A stretch of 64,000 nt of DNA from Blastococcus sp. TF02-09 (GTDB lineage: Bacteria; Actinomycetota; Actinomycetes; Mycobacteriales; Geodermatophilaceae): positions 1 through 64,000 of the forward strand of contig NZ_QOHH01000009.1 of the NCBI RefSeq assembly GCF_003319105.1, given 5' to 3'. The translations under genes and the position numbers were made by a program. This document shows positions 8,648 to 18,019 of the stretch, one piece after another (position 1 is the first letter of the stretch; every line of letters begins with the position of its first letter). Below the pieces are notes generated by a model. The model was not told the origin of the DNA. It saw only the letters and a list, made by a program, of their open reading frames with translations, and did no database searches.

Positions 8648-8687
8648 CGGCCGACCGAGCGCTCGGTGCCGGCCGGACCGCAGGGGA

Positions 8688-9734
8688 TCAGGCCAGCACC
8701 CGCCCGCTGAGCACCTCGGCCACCCGGTCGGCGTCCTCGTCGGTGTTGTAGAGGTGGAAGGCCAGCCGCAGCCGCCCGGCGCGCACGCTCGCGCGGACGC
8801 CGGCCGCCTCCAGCAGGCCCGCGGCCGCGTCGTCGACGGTGAGGCTGACGATGGCCGAATCGCCCGGTGACAGGCCGACGGCGGCGCGGAACCGGTCCGC
8901 CAGCCGGGTGGCGTGGGCGTGCAGCGCCTCGCGGCCGATCTCGCCCGGCAGCTCCAGCGACCGCGCCTGACCCACCCACGAGTGCCACGCGGGGGAGACG
9001 TCGAACCGGCGGGCGTCGGGAGCCAGCCGCAGCGGGCCGCCGTAGATGCTGGTCCACGGGTCGGCGCCCGCGTACCAGCCGGCGGCGTGCGGCGTCAGGG
9101 TGTCGAGCCGGTCGGGTCGCACGGTGAAGAAGCAGGTGCCGCGCGGTGCCAGCAGCCACTTGTAGCCGCCGCCGACGCTGTAGGCGAACCGGCCGACGTC
9201 CACCGGCAGCCAGCCCGCCGCCTGCGTGGTGTCCAGCAGCACGTCCGCCCCGGCGTCCGTCGTCGCCGTCGCCAGCGCGTCGAGGTCGAGCACCCGGCCG
9301 TCGGCGGACTGCACGGCGGACACCGCGACCAGGCTGGTCGCCGCGCTGACCTCCTCGATCAGCCGGTCCAGGGGCACCTCCCGGACGCGCACGCCGCGGG
9401 GTGCCTGTGCCAGGAACGGGAAGACGATGCTGGTGAACTCGTTCGCGGCCACCAGCACCTCGCTGCCGGCGGGGAGCGAGGACGCGACCAGGCCGGCGAA
9501 GACGCTCGCCTGGCTGCCCACCGCCACGCCGGCCGGCGGCACCGACACCAGCGCCGCGTAGGCCGTGCGGGCCGACTCGACGTCGCGGTCGAAGTCCGGC
9601 GCCCGGGACCGGCCGGCCGCCCAGCTGTCGAGGGCGGCGTGCAGCGCGGTCAGCGACCTGCGCGGGGGGAGGCCCAGCGACGCCGTGTCGAGGTAGCAGC
9701 CCTCGGCGTCGAACTCACCCGGCGCGAGGCTCAC
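8688..9734 (-). CDS. Class V aminotransferase family PLP enzyme
   Basis: A 348-residue fold-type I PLP protein of the class V aminotransferase/cysteine desulfurase superfamily. YLDTASLGLPPR at the N-terminus, SAVQSADGRVLDLDAL, DVLLDTTQAAGWLPVD (cofactor Asp and Gln) and the Schiff-base lysine in SVGGGYKWLLAPRGTCFF support this. The substrate cannot be told, and no catalytic cysteine loop typical of SufS/IscS is evident. The GTG start at 9734 overlaps the stop of the S9 peptidase gene by 4 bp, so the two are probably co-translated. Confidence 0.85.
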   Translation of the reverse strand: MSLAPGEFDAEGCYLDTASLGLPPRRSLTALHAALDSWAAGRSRAPDFDRDVESARTAYAALVSVPPAGVAVGSQASVFAGLVASSLPAGSEVLVAANEFTSIVFPFLAQAPRGVRVREVPLDRLIEEVSAATSLVAVSAVQSADGRVLDLDALATATTDAGADVLLDTTQAAGWLPVDVGRFAYSVGGGYKWLLAPRGTCFFTVRPDRLDTLTPHAAGWYAGADPWTSIYGGPLRLAPDARRFDVSPAWHSWVGQARSLELPGEIGREALHAHATRLADRFRAAVGLSPGDSAIVSLTVDDAAAGLLEAAGVRASVRAGRLRLAFHLYNTDEDADRVAEVLSGRVLA

Positions 9735-11683
9735 CGGTGCACCGCGATCGGCTCGATGTCCTCGTCGGCGGGGAGGTCGAAGCCCCACACCTGGGCGTAG
9801 AAGGACAGCTCGCCGTCCAGGGCGGCGCGGATGTTCGCGGCCCGGCGGAACCCGTGCTGCTCGCCGGCGAAGAGCAGGTAGGCGTGCGGCACACCCTTCT
9901 CCCGCAGGGCGGCGACGATCGCCTCGGCCTGGTCGGGGGGCACGATCGCGTCCTCGTCGCCCTGGAAGACGGCCAGCGGGGTGTCCAGCGCGTCGACGTG
10001 GTTGATCGGCGAGCGCTCGGCGTAGACCTCCGCGCCGGCCGGCCAGGGCGCGACCAGCCCGTCGAGGTAGCGGGACTCGAACTTGTGGGTCTCCGCGGCC
10101 AGCGCCCCCAGGTCGGCCACGCCGTAGTGGCTCGCGCCCGCGGTGAAGACGCCCGGCCGCAGCGAGAGCGCGGCCAGGGTCGTGTAGCCGCCGGCCGAGC
10201 CGCCACGGATGGCCATCCGCGCGGGGTCGACCCGGCCGGTGGCGGCGAGGTGGCGGGCGCACGCGACGACGTCGTCCAGGTCGACGACGCCCCACCGGCC
10301 CTGCAGCGCGTCGCGGTACCGGCGGCCGTAGCCGGTCGAGCCCCGGTAGTCGACGTCGGCGACGCAGAAACCGCGGGAGGTCCAGTACTGGACGGCGAGG
10401 TTGAGCACCGGTGAGGCCGCGGACGTCGGCCCGCCGTGGACGACGACGAGCAGCGGCGGGAGGTCGCCCTCGACGGGGGTGACGTCGGGGTTCGCCGGCG
10501 GGTAGACCAGGGCGTGGGCGACGTCGATGCCCGTGCCGGCGTCCTCGGTCGCGAACGTGACGTGCTCAGGGCGGGAGAACCACGCCGGGTCCAGGCCCAG
10601 GTCGCGCGCCGGGCGCAGCACTGACATCCCCGGCCCGCCCGCCCCCACGCCCCCGTCGACCGGCACGTGCAGCACCACCGGCTCGCTGTCCGGGCCCCCG
10701 GCGACGCAGACGACGCCGTCGCCGGCCGCCACCACGTTGCGGAACGACGCGTAGGGCAGGTCGAGCTCCCGCAGGCTCCCGTCGGCCTCGCGGACGGCGA
10801 GCCGGTCGGCGCCGTCGCGGCCGTAGGCGAACGCCACCCGGCCGTCGGGTAGCAGGGCGAAGCGGGACTGCCCGAACACCCATTGCGGCCCGGCGATGTC
10901 GGCCCCCACGTCCACGACGAGTTCCGGTGCCTCGTGCGGGCGCTTCCGGTACAGCGACCAGAAGTTCGTGCGGTCGCTGAACCACCACAGCGCGAGGTCC
11001 TCGCCCCACGTCGGCTGGACGACCGACTCGCCGGACCCGCCGGCGAGCAGGTGCTCGGTGCCGTCGGCGGCCCGGACCACGAGCTGGGCGGCGTCCCAGG
11101 GCATGTCGGGGTGGTTCCAGCGGAGGTAGGACAGCGTCACGCCGTCCGGCGCCAGGCGGGGGTCGGAGACGAAGTCCGGGCCGGAGACCAGGACCTCGAT
11201 GCCCTCCGCGGTGATCCGGACGATCTCGTTGACGACGTCGGCCGCGCCGCCGGAGGCCGGGTGGGTCTCCCGCACCGCCAGCACGCCGTCGGCGGTGACG
11301 TGCAGGTCGGCGAACCGTACGCCCGAGGGCACCGCGGGCTCCGGGGTCACCGGCACGGGGGAGTCGCCGCCCGGGTCCAGCCGGTACAGCCGCTGGTCGG
11401 TGAACTCGGTGAACCACAGCGTGCCCTCGGCGACGGTCCACGCGCCGCCGCCGTACTCGTGCACGCGGGTGCGGGCGTTCCAGGGGGAGGGCAGGACGTC
11501 GGCCACGGTCCCGTCGGCGGAGCGGCGGACGACCACCGTCCGGCCGCCCTCGTCGGGCCGTGACTCCGCCCACCACACGTCGGTGCCGCCGACCACCACC
11601 TCACCGATCCGGGCGGCGGCCCGCACCACGAGCTCGGAGGTGATCGGGGTCGGCCAGCTGCCGGACGGGAGCGAGAGGCTCAT
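9731..11683 (-). CDS. S9 family (prolyl oligopeptidase-type) serine peptidase
   Basis: A 650-residue two-domain peptidase: an N-terminal beta-propeller to about residue 380, then an alpha/beta-hydrolase domain. The catalytic triad is visible as Ser in IRGGSAGGYTTL, Asp in FQGDEDAIVPPDQ and His in FAGEQHGFRRA. It resembles dipeptidyl/acylaminoacyl peptidases acting on short peptides, and no signal peptide is seen. ATG at 11683 is chosen because TAACGT lies 7 nt upstream. It diverges from ftsK, with 89 bp between start codons. Confidence 0.9.
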   Translation of the reverse strand: MSLSLPSGSWPTPITSELVVRAAARIGEVVVGGTDVWWAESRPDEGGRTVVVRRSADGTVADVLPSPWNARTRVHEYGGGAWTVAEGTLWFTEFTDQRLYRLDPGGDSPVPVTPEPAVPSGVRFADLHVTADGVLAVRETHPASGGAADVVNEIVRITAEGIEVLVSGPDFVSDPRLAPDGVTLSYLRWNHPDMPWDAAQLVVRAADGTEHLLAGGSGESVVQPTWGEDLALWWFSDRTNFWSLYRKRPHEAPELVVDVGADIAGPQWVFGQSRFALLPDGRVAFAYGRDGADRLAVREADGSLRELDLPYASFRNVVAAGDGVVCVAGGPDSEPVVLHVPVDGGVGAGGPGMSVLRPARDLGLDPAWFSRPEHVTFATEDAGTGIDVAHALVYPPANPDVTPVEGDLPPLLVVVHGGPTSAASPVLNLAVQYWTSRGFCVADVDYRGSTGYGRRYRDALQGRWGVVDLDDVVACARHLAATGRVDPARMAIRGGSAGGYTTLAALSLRPGVFTAGASHYGVADLGALAAETHKFESRYLDGLVAPWPAGAEVYAERSPINHVDALDTPLAVFQGDEDAIVPPDQAEAIVAALREKGVPHAYLLFAGEQHGFRRAANIRAALDGELSFYAQVWGFDLPADEDIEPIAVHR

Positions 11684-11772
11684 GCCTGTGACGTTATGAG
11701 ATCCCGCGCCGGGGCGGGACACGACGCTCTGCCTGCCCCGTCACGGCCGCGGTGCGGATTACCGTTCGACGC

Positions 11773-14271
11773 ATGCCTGCCCGCACCACGTCGACGCGCC
11801 GGCCGGCGTCCACGCGCAGCCGCTCGGGATCGACCGCGGCCAGCAAGAAGCGGCCGGCCGCCAAGCGGTCCGGCAACCGTCGGCCGCCCGCGCGCCAGAA
11901 GGATGCCGGCTTCAGCCTGTGGCGCGCCGCCAGCGGGACCTGGGGGCTGCTCGCTCGCGGGGCCGGCGGCCTCGCGCGGTCGGTCGCCCGGCCCGAGGAG
12001 GCCGAGCCGCTCGCGCCCGAGCACCGCCGCGACGGCGTGGGCCTGGCGGTCCTCGGCCTGGCCGTCGTCCTGGGCGCCGCCGCCTGGAGCAACGGCATCG
12101 GCCCCGTCGGCGTCGCCCTGACCGACGGGGTCCGCTGGATCATCGGCGCGCTGGTCATGGTGCTGCCGATCGTGCTGTTCTTCGCCTCCCTCCGGTTGCT
12201 GCGCAGCGGGCCCCGGCCCGAGGCGCGGGGCCGGCTGGTGATCGGCTGGGTCTGCGTGACCGCCTCGGTGCTCGGCATCGCCCAGGTGGTGGGGAGCCCT
12301 GCCGACCCCGAGCGCGGCCTGCCGGGGTCCGGTGGGCTGATCGGCTGGGCCGTCGGCACGCCGCTGGTCGCCGGCATGGGGCCGGTGGTCCCCGTCGTCC
12401 TGCTCGCGCTGCTGGCGTTCTTCGGGCTGCTGGTCATCACCTCCACCCCGGTGCACCAGATCCCCGAGCGCCTGCGCGAGCTCACCGACCGGCTGCTCGG
12501 CCGGGATGACTACTACGACGACGACGAGTACGACGACCTCGACCAGTACGACGACGAGGCCGAGACGGCGCCGACCGGCCGGAAGTCGCGGCGCAAGCTC
12601 GCCGAGGACCTGCTCGCCACCGGCCCGATCGACCACGGCGCGATGGCAGCGGCCGCCGACGCCACGCTCACCACCGAGCCCGAGCACACCGAGCTGCGCC
12701 CGCCGCCCCCTCGGCCGCCGGTGGTGGACCGCACCCTCCCCGAGGAGGAGCTGCCGCCGATCACCGAGCCGGAGCAGCTGTCCATCCAGCCGGTGGAGGG
12801 CGACTACGTCCTGCCCTCGCTGTCCATGCTGCGCCCCGGTGACCCGCCGCGGGCCCGCTCGAAGGCCAACGACGTCGCCATCGAGGCGATCACCGGCGTG
12901 CTCGAGCAGTTCAACATCGACGCCGCGGTCACCGGCTTCACCCGTGGCCCGACGGTCACCCGGTACGAGGTCGAGCTGGGCCAGGGCGTCAAGGTCGAGA
13001 AGATCACCGCGCTGACCCGCAACATGGCCTACGCGGTGGCCAACGACAACATTCGCATCCTCGCCCCGATCCCGGGCAAGTCCGCCGTCGGCATCGAGGT
13101 GCCCAACACCGACCGCGAGAAGGTGTCGCTGGGCGACGTCATGCGCTCGGGGGCGGCCAAGCAGGACCCGCACCCGATGCTGGTCGGCCTGGGCAAGGAC
13201 ATCGAGGGCGGGTTCGTCTGCGCCAACCTGGCGAAGATGCCCCACCTGCTGGTCGCCGGTGCCACCGGTGCCGGTAAGTCCAGCTGCGTCAACTCGATCC
13301 TGACCTCGCTGCTGCTGCGGGCGACCCCGGACCAGCTCCGGATGATCCTGGTCGACCCGAAGATGGTCGAGCTGACGCCCTACGACGGCATCCCGCACCT
13401 GATCACGCCGATCATCACCGACCCGAAGAAGGCCGCCACCGCGCTGGCCTGGCTGGTCGAGGAGATGGAGCAGCGCTACCAGGACATGAAGTCCACGGGG
13501 GTGCGGCACATCGACGACTTCAACCGCAAGGTCGAGAAGGGCGAGATCACCGCGCCTCCCGGCAGCGAGCGGGTCTACCGCCCCTACCCGTACATCCTCG
13601 CGATCGTCGACGAGCTCGCCGACCTGATGATGGTCGCGCCGCGGGACGTCGAGGAGCACATCGTCCGCATCACGCAGAAGGCGCGTGCGGCCGGCATCCA
13701 CCTCATCCTCGCCACGCAGCGCCCGTCGGTCGACGTCGTCACCGGCCTGATCAAGGCCAACGTGCCCTCGCGCCTGGCGTTCTCCACCTCGAGCCTCACC
13801 GACAGCCGCGTCATCCTCGACCAGCCCGGCGCGGAGAAGCTCATCGGCATGGGTGACGCGCTGTTCATGCCCATCGGCGCGGGCAAGCCCATGCGCGTCC
13901 AGGGAGCGTTCGTCACCGACGCCGAGATCGAGGCCGTCGTCGAGTTCGCCAAGCGGCAGGCCGAGCCGGAGTACCGCGAGGAGGTCTTCTCCGCCGGGAA
14001 CGCCGGGGAGAAGAAGGAGATCGACGAGGACATCGGCGGCGACCTCGACCTGCTGCTGCAGGCGGTCGAGCTGATCGTCACCAGCCAGTTCGGGTCCACC
14101 TCGATGCTGCAGCGCAAGCTGCGGGTCGGCTTCGCCAAGGCCGGGCGGCTCATGGACCTCATGGAGAGCCGCGGGATCGTCGGCCCGTCCGAGGGGTCCA
14201 AGGCCCGCGACGTGCTCATCAAGCCCGACGAGCTGGAGTCCACGTTGTTCGTCCTCCGCGGCGGCGCCTGA
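11773..14271 (+). CDS. ftsK: DNA translocase FtsK
   Basis: Septal DNA pump that segregates chromosome termini during division. The 832-residue protein has a basic N-tail and about four membrane segments (residues about 95-240). An acidic linker (DDYYDDDEYDDLDQYDDE) comes next. The RecA-like motor has Walker A GATGAGKSS near residue 496 and MILVDPKMVELTPYDGIPHL, and the C-terminal gamma winged helix starts near LLLQAVELIVTSQFGSTSML. The ATG start is chosen over an upstream GTG because TACCGT (11760-11765) lies 7 nt before it. In mycobacteria ftsK likewise sits near pgsA and clgR. Confidence 0.95.
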   Translation: MPARTTSTRRPASTRSRSGSTAASKKRPAAKRSGNRRPPARQKDAGFSLWRAASGTWGLLARGAGGLARSVARPEEAEPLAPEHRRDGVGLAVLGLAVVLGAAAWSNGIGPVGVALTDGVRWIIGALVMVLPIVLFFASLRLLRSGPRPEARGRLVIGWVCVTASVLGIAQVVGSPADPERGLPGSGGLIGWAVGTPLVAGMGPVVPVVLLALLAFFGLLVITSTPVHQIPERLRELTDRLLGRDDYYDDDEYDDLDQYDDEAETAPTGRKSRRKLAEDLLATGPIDHGAMAAAADATLTTEPEHTELRPPPPRPPVVDRTLPEEELPPITEPEQLSIQPVEGDYVLPSLSMLRPGDPPRARSKANDVAIEAITGVLEQFNIDAAVTGFTRGPTVTRYEVELGQGVKVEKITALTRNMAYAVANDNIRILAPIPGKSAVGIEVPNTDREKVSLGDVMRSGAAKQDPHPMLVGLGKDIEGGFVCANLAKMPHLLVAGATGAGKSSCVNSILTSLLLRATPDQLRMILVDPKMVELTPYDGIPHLITPIITDPKKAATALAWLVEEMEQRYQDMKSTGVRHIDDFNRKVEKGEITAPPGSERVYRPYPYILAIVDELADLMMVAPRDVEEHIVRITQKARAAGIHLILATQRPSVDVVTGLIKANVPSRLAFSTSSLTDSRVILDQPGAEKLIGMGDALFMPIGAGKPMRVQGAFVTDAEIEAVVEFAKRQAEPEYREEVFSAGNAGEKKEIDEDIGGDLDLLLQAVELIVTSQFGSTSMLQRKLRVGFAKAGRLMDLMESRGIVGPSEGSKARDVLIKPDELESTLFVLRGGA

Positions 14272-14326
14272 CGCGGATCACTCTCAGCATCGGGAGGGGC
14301 GCACGATCGACGATTAGGATGGACCG

Positions 14327-15760
14327 GTGACAGCTGCGCCCCACCCTGCCCGGACGGTGGCGCTGGTGACCCTCGGGTGCGCCCGCAACGAGGTCGACTC
14401 CGAGGAGCTGGCCGGCCGGCTGGCCGCCGGTGGCTACGAGCTCGTCGACGACGCGGACGCCGCCGACGCCGTGCTGGTGAACACCTGCGGGTTCATCGAG
14501 TCGGCCAAGAAGGACTCCGTCGACGCGATCCTGGCGGCCACCGACGGCGGCGCCCCCGTCGTCGCCGTCGGCTGCATGGCCGAGCGCTACGGCTCCGAGC
14601 TCGCCGGGGCGCTGCCCGAGGCCACCGTCCTCGGCTTCGACGACTACGCCGAGATCGGCGATCGCCTCGACGACGTCCTCGCCGGCCGCCCCCTGGTCCC
14701 GCACACGCCCCGCGACCGCCGCACCCTCCTGCCGATCAGCCCCGTCCAGCGCAGTGCTGCCCGGACCGCGGTCGACGCCCCGGCGATCCCCGGCCACGAC
14801 TGGCTGCGCCGCAAACGGCTGGCCCCCGGTCCCACCGCGGCGCTGAAGCTGGCGTCGGGCTGCGACCGCCGCTGCGCCTTCTGCGCGATCCCGACCTTCC
14901 GCGGCGCCTTCGTCTCCCGCCCACCGGCCGAGGTGCTCGGCGAAGCGCAGTGGCTGGCCTCCGAAGGTGTCACCGAGCTGGTCCTGGTCAGCGAGAACTC
15001 CACCTCCTACGGCAAGGACCTCGGCGACCTCCGCTCCCTGGAGGGTCTGCTGCCCGCGCTGGCCGCCGTCGAGGGCATCGCCCGGGTCCGGGTCGCCTAC
15101 CTCCAGCCGGCCGAGCTGCGGCCCGGCCTGCTCGAGCTCATCGCGGGCACGCCCGGGGTGGCCCCGTACTTCGACCTGTCCTTCCAGCACTCGTCGCCGT
15201 CCCTGCTGCGCCGCATGCGCCGGTTCGGCGGCACCGACGACTTCCTCGCGCTGATCGAGCGCGCCCGCGCGCTCGCCCCGGGTGCGGGGTTCCGCACCAA
15301 CGTCATCCTCGGGTTCCCGGGGGAGACCGAGCAGGACGTCGCCGAGCTCGAGCGCTTCCTGACCGAGGGCCGCCTGGACGCCGTCGGCGTGTTCGGCTAC
15401 TCCGACGAGGAGGGCACCGAGGCGATCGGGCTGCCCGGCAAGCTCGACCAGGCCGAGATCGACGCGCGGGTCCGGCGGATCACCGACCTGGTCGAGGAGC
15501 TGACCGCGCAGCGCGCCGAGGACCGCATCGGGGAGCACGTCGAGGTGCTGCTCACCGAGGACCTCTCCGCCGACGAGGGCCCGGGGGTGTGGCTGGGCCA
15601 CGCCGCCCACCAGGACCCCGACGCCGACGGCACCACGACGGTGGTGGGCGTGCCCGCGGGGGCCGGAGCCGGTCAGCTCGTGCCGGCGCTGGTCGTCGGC
15701 ACCGAGGGCATCGACCTGGTGGCCCGGGCCGTCGTCCCGGCCGTCGGACCCGGTCGGTGA
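14327..15760 (+). CDS. rimO: Ribosomal protein uS12 methylthiotransferase RimO
   Basis: Radical-SAM enzyme that methylthiolates an aspartate of ribosomal protein S12. The 477-residue protein has the N-terminal MTTase domain ([31 protein letters not shown]). The radical-SAM CxxxCxxC motif is CDRRCAFC at about residue 179, [19 protein letters not shown] (actinobacterial RimO form) follows, and a TRAM-like C-terminus ends it. GTG start 6 nt after TAGGAT (14315-14320), suggesting a leaderless message. Distinguished from the MiaB paralogue at 39.7 kb by these motifs. pgsA follows after 4 bp. Confidence 0.93.
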   Translation: MTAAPHPARTVALVTLGCARNEVDSEELAGRLAAGGYELVDDADAADAVLVNTCGFIESAKKDSVDAILAATDGGAPVVAVGCMAERYGSELAGALPEATVLGFDDYAEIGDRLDDVLAGRPLVPHTPRDRRTLLPISPVQRSAARTAVDAPAIPGHDWLRRKRLAPGPTAALKLASGCDRRCAFCAIPTFRGAFVSRPPAEVLGEAQWLASEGVTELVLVSENSTSYGKDLGDLRSLEGLLPALAAVEGIARVRVAYLQPAELRPGLLELIAGTPGVAPYFDLSFQHSSPSLLRRMRRFGGTDDFLALIERARALAPGAGFRTNVILGFPGETEQDVAELERFLTEGRLDAVGVFGYSDEEGTEAIGLPGKLDQAEIDARVRRITDLVEELTAQRAEDRIGEHVEVLLTEDLSADEGPGVWLGHAAHQDPDADGTTTVVGVPAGAGAGQLVPALVVGTEGIDLVARAVVPAVGPGR

Positions 15761-15764
15761 CGGC

Positions 15765-16439
15765 ATGAGCGAGGTGCTGCCCGACCCGGCCGCGACGCCG
15801 CCGCAGACGGCCCGCCTCGTGAACCTGCCCAACGCGCTGACGGTGCTGCGCCTGGCCGTCGTCCCGGTGTTCGCCTACCTGCTCCTCCACGACGAGGGTT
15901 TGGACGACGCCGGGCGCTACTGGGCCACCCTGGTGTTCGCGCTGGCGATCATCACCGACCGGTACGACGGGATGATCGCCCGGCGCACCGGCCAGGTCAC
16001 CGAGTTCGGCAAGCTGGCCGACCCGATCGCCGACAAGGCGCTGACGGGCACCGCGCTCATCGGGCTGTCCGCGCTGGGGATGCTGCCCTGGTGGGTGACC
16101 TGGGTGATCCTCGTCCGCGAGGTCGGGGTCACGGTGCTGCGCTTCTGGGTCATCCGGCACGGCGTCATCGCGGCCAGCCGCGGCGGCAAGGCGAAGACCG
16201 TCGCGCAGGCGCTGGCCATCGGGCTCTACATCCTGCCGCTCACCGGGCTGCTGGCCTCCGCGCGGTGGTGGGTGATGGCCCTGGCCCTGGCCCTCACGGT
16301 GCTCAGCGGTCTGGACTACGTCGTGCGCGCTCTGCGGCTGCGCCGGACCAGCGCGCGGGCGATGAAGGCCGCCGCCGCCCGTCGCTCGGCTGCCGGGACC
16401 GCCGACGCGGCGGGCGAGCGCACCGACACCGCGGCCTGA
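15765..16439 (+). CDS. pgsA: CDP-diacylglycerol-glycerol-3-phosphate 3-phosphatidyltransferase
   Basis: Integral membrane enzyme forming phosphatidylglycerol phosphate from CDP-diacylglycerol. The 224-residue protein has the CDP-alcohol phosphotransferase motif across DRYDGMIARRTGQVTEFGKL then ADPIADK (DG..AR..G...D...D). Several hydrophobic helices follow, and the Arg/Ala-rich C-tail ends KAAAARRSAAGTADAAG. It starts 4 bp after rimO, and its stop shares one base with the ATG of the CinA gene. The pgsA-cinA-clgR order is conserved in actinobacteria. Confidence 0.92.
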   Translation: MSEVLPDPAATPPQTARLVNLPNALTVLRLAVVPVFAYLLLHDEGLDDAGRYWATLVFALAIITDRYDGMIARRTGQVTEFGKLADPIADKALTGTALIGLSALGMLPWWVTWVILVREVGVTVLRFWVIRHGVIAASRGGKAKTVAQALAIGLYILPLTGLLASARWWVMALALALTVLSGLDYVVRALRLRRTSARAMKAAAARRSAAGTADAAGERTDTAA

Positions 16440-16909
16440 TGCCGGGCCCGCGGACGGCCGCCCTGCACGAGGCCCTGCTCGCCCGGGGCGAGACGGTCGC
16501 CGCCGCGGAGTCGCTGACCGCGGGGCTCTTCTGCGCCCTGCTGGCCGAGGTGCCCGGCGCCAGCGCGACGCTGCGCGGAGGAGTCGTCGTCTACGCCACC
16601 GACCTCAAGTCCGAGCTCGCCGGTGTGCCCGCCGACCTGCTGGCCGAGCACGGCCCGGTGAGCCGGCCGACCGCGGCCGCCCTGGCCGAGGGCGTCCGGG
16701 AGCGGTGCGGGGCGACGTGGGGGGTCGGCCTCACCGGGGTCGCCGGACCCACCCCGGTCGACGGGCACGGGCCCGGCCGCGTCTACGTCGGCGTCTCCGA
16801 CGGGCAGCGGACCGACGTCGTCGAGCTGGACCTGCCGGGGGATCGCGCGGCGGTGCGCGCGGCGGCCGTGGACGCCGCCGTGGACGCCCTGCTCGACCGG
16901 CTCGGCTGA
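16439..16909 (+). CDS. CinA C-terminal domain protein (nicotinamide-nucleotide amidase type)
   Basis: A 156-residue stand-alone CinA C-terminal domain, related to PncC, which deamidates nicotinamide mononucleotide in NAD salvage. Family marks are AAAESLTAGLFCALLAEVPGAS (split: AAAESLTAGLF, CALLAEVPGAS), GGVVVYATDLKSELAGVP and GVGLTGVAGPTPVDG. It lacks the N-terminal MoaB-like domain of full CinA. The ATG overlaps the pgsA stop by one base (TGATG), so the two are translationally coupled. Confidence 0.9.
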   Translation: MPGPRTAALHEALLARGETVAAAESLTAGLFCALLAEVPGASATLRGGVVVYATDLKSELAGVPADLLAEHGPVSRPTAAALAEGVRERCGATWGVGLTGVAGPTPVDGHGPGRVYVGVSDGQRTDVVELDLPGDRAAVRAAAVDAAVDALLDRLG

Positions 16910-16937
16910 CCGAGCTGCGGGAACGCCCGTCGGGGTG

Positions 16938-16952
16938 AGGGCGTTACGCCCT
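16938..16952. promoter_or_regulatory. Inverted repeat upstream of the ClgR-like gene
   Basis: AGGGCG-TTA-CGCCCT: a 6-bp perfect inverted repeat with a 3-bp centre, 113 bp before the regulator gene. It could be a short hairpin after cinA or a protein site. Confidence 0.35.
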
Positions 16953-17004
16953 GAGAGGACGCGAGCCCGGTGGGCCAGCCACCGGACCGAGCGCCGCGTA
17001 CGGT

Positions 17005-17019
17005 GAGCGCACGGCGCTC
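17005..17019. promoter_or_regulatory. Inverted repeat upstream of the ClgR-like gene
   Basis: GAGCGC-ACG-GCGCTC: perfect 6-bp arms with a 3-bp centre, 45 bp before the start codon. It shares the 6-3-6 geometry of the repeat at 16938. Candidate operator for autoregulation. It does not match the spacing I know for ClgR sites (CGC-N5-GCG). Confidence 0.4.
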
Positions 17020-17064
17020 GACGAGGGCGCCGGCCTTCCCCGCTCGCAGGACAGGAGAGTGGCC

Positions 17065-17481
17065 ATGTTGCTGCTGCGTACCCAGCTGGGCAGCACCCTG
17101 CGGGGGCACCGGCTGCGTCAGCGCCGGACGCTGCGCGACGTCTCGGGTGCCGCCCGGGTCAGCCTCGGCTACCTGTCCGAGGTCGAGCGAGGGCAGAAGG
17201 AAGCGTCCTCCGAGCTGCTGGCGTCGATCTGCGACGCCCTGGACGTCGAGCTGGCCGACCTGCTGGCCGAGGTGAGTCTGGAGCTGCGTGTCGCCGGCGC
17301 CGGTGGCGTCCGCGCCCTGGGACAGCCGGTGCCGGCCGAGGCCGCCGACGCCGCCGTCCCGGCCGAGGAGACCGCTGCCGAGGAGACCACGGTGCCCGCG
17401 GCGGAGCCCGCCCTGGCCCTCGTCGGAGGTCCGGCCCGCTCGGCCCTGCGCCGCGGCGAAACGGTCTCGCTCGCCGCCTGA
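17065..17481 (+). CDS. clgR: ClgR-like HTH transcriptional regulator
   Basis: A 138-residue Xre-family regulator. The helix-turn-helix spans about residues 7-60 ([20 protein letters not shown], then [20 protein letters not shown]). An Ala/Glu-rich tail follows. ClgR activates clp protease genes and envelope-stress genes in actinobacteria, and in M. tuberculosis it lies between pgsA and pspA. The same neighbours here support the name. ATG 17065 is chosen because AGGAG (17053-17057) is 7 nt upstream, while the GTG 6 bases earlier is too close. Two inverted repeats lie upstream. Confidence 0.85.
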   Translation: MLLLRTQLGSTLRGHRLRQRRTLRDVSGAARVSLGYLSEVERGQKEASSELLASICDALDVELADLLAEVSLELRVAGAGGVRALGQPVPAEAADAAVPAEETAAEETTVPAAEPALALVGGPARSALRRGETVSLAA

Positions 17482-17509
17482 TGCGCTCGCGCGTCCCCGG
17501 GCCGCCGTC

Positions 17510-18007
17510 GTGAACCCCACGCGGCGCAGCCTGCTCGACGGTGCGGCCCGGGCCTTCGCCGAGCACGGAGTGCGGCGCAGCACCATGCAGTCGATCGCGG
17601 CCGCGGCCGGCGTCGCCAAGGCCACGCTGTACAACCACTTCCGGACCAAGGACGACGTCGCCCGCGCGCTGCTGGCTGTCGAGCTGGACCGGCTCAGCGA
17701 CCTGGCCGGCGCCCGGCCACCCGGCGAGGCGCTCGCGGCCCTCTCCGACGAGCTGGGCGGCCATCCGGTGCTGCGCCGGCTGGCGGAGGTCGAGCCCGAC
17801 GTCCTGGTGAGGCTGCTGGCCGTCGAGGGCGATCGCTGGGCGGGACTGCGGGACCGGTTGGCCGCCGCGCTGCGCACCGACGCCGACGGCGCCGACCTGG
17901 CGGCCCGGTGGCTGGTCGGCGTGGTCGTGCAGCCGGGACGGTCGATCGACCGGCACCGCCAGGCGGCGCGGCTGGCCGCGGTGGTCGGCGTCCCCGTCGA
18001 CCGCTGA
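17510..18007 (+). CDS. TetR family transcriptional regulator
   Basis: A 165-residue regulator with the TetR N-terminal helix-turn-helix (LLDGAARAFAEHGVRRSTMQ, then SIAAAAGVAKATLYNHFRTK). A short ligand-binding domain rich in Leu and Arg follows. GTG is the only plausible start, 28 bp after the clgR gene. Ligand and targets are unknown. It opens the three-gene block separating clgR from pspA. Confidence 0.88.
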   Translation: MNPTRRSLLDGAARAFAEHGVRRSTMQSIAAAAGVAKATLYNHFRTKDDVARALLAVELDRLSDLAGARPPGEALAALSDELGGHPVLRRLAEVEPDVLVRLLAVEGDRWAGLRDRLAAALRTDADGADLAARWLVGVVVQPGRSIDRHRQAARLAAVVGVPVDR

Positions 18008-18019
18008 ACAGGGTCGGCG

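Noticed and set aside
16091..16438. Longer in-frame extension of the CinA-type gene into pgsA
   Set aside because: The extension is an out-of-frame shadow of pgsA. CinA-type proteins begin at the ATG at 16439, which overlaps the pgsA stop.
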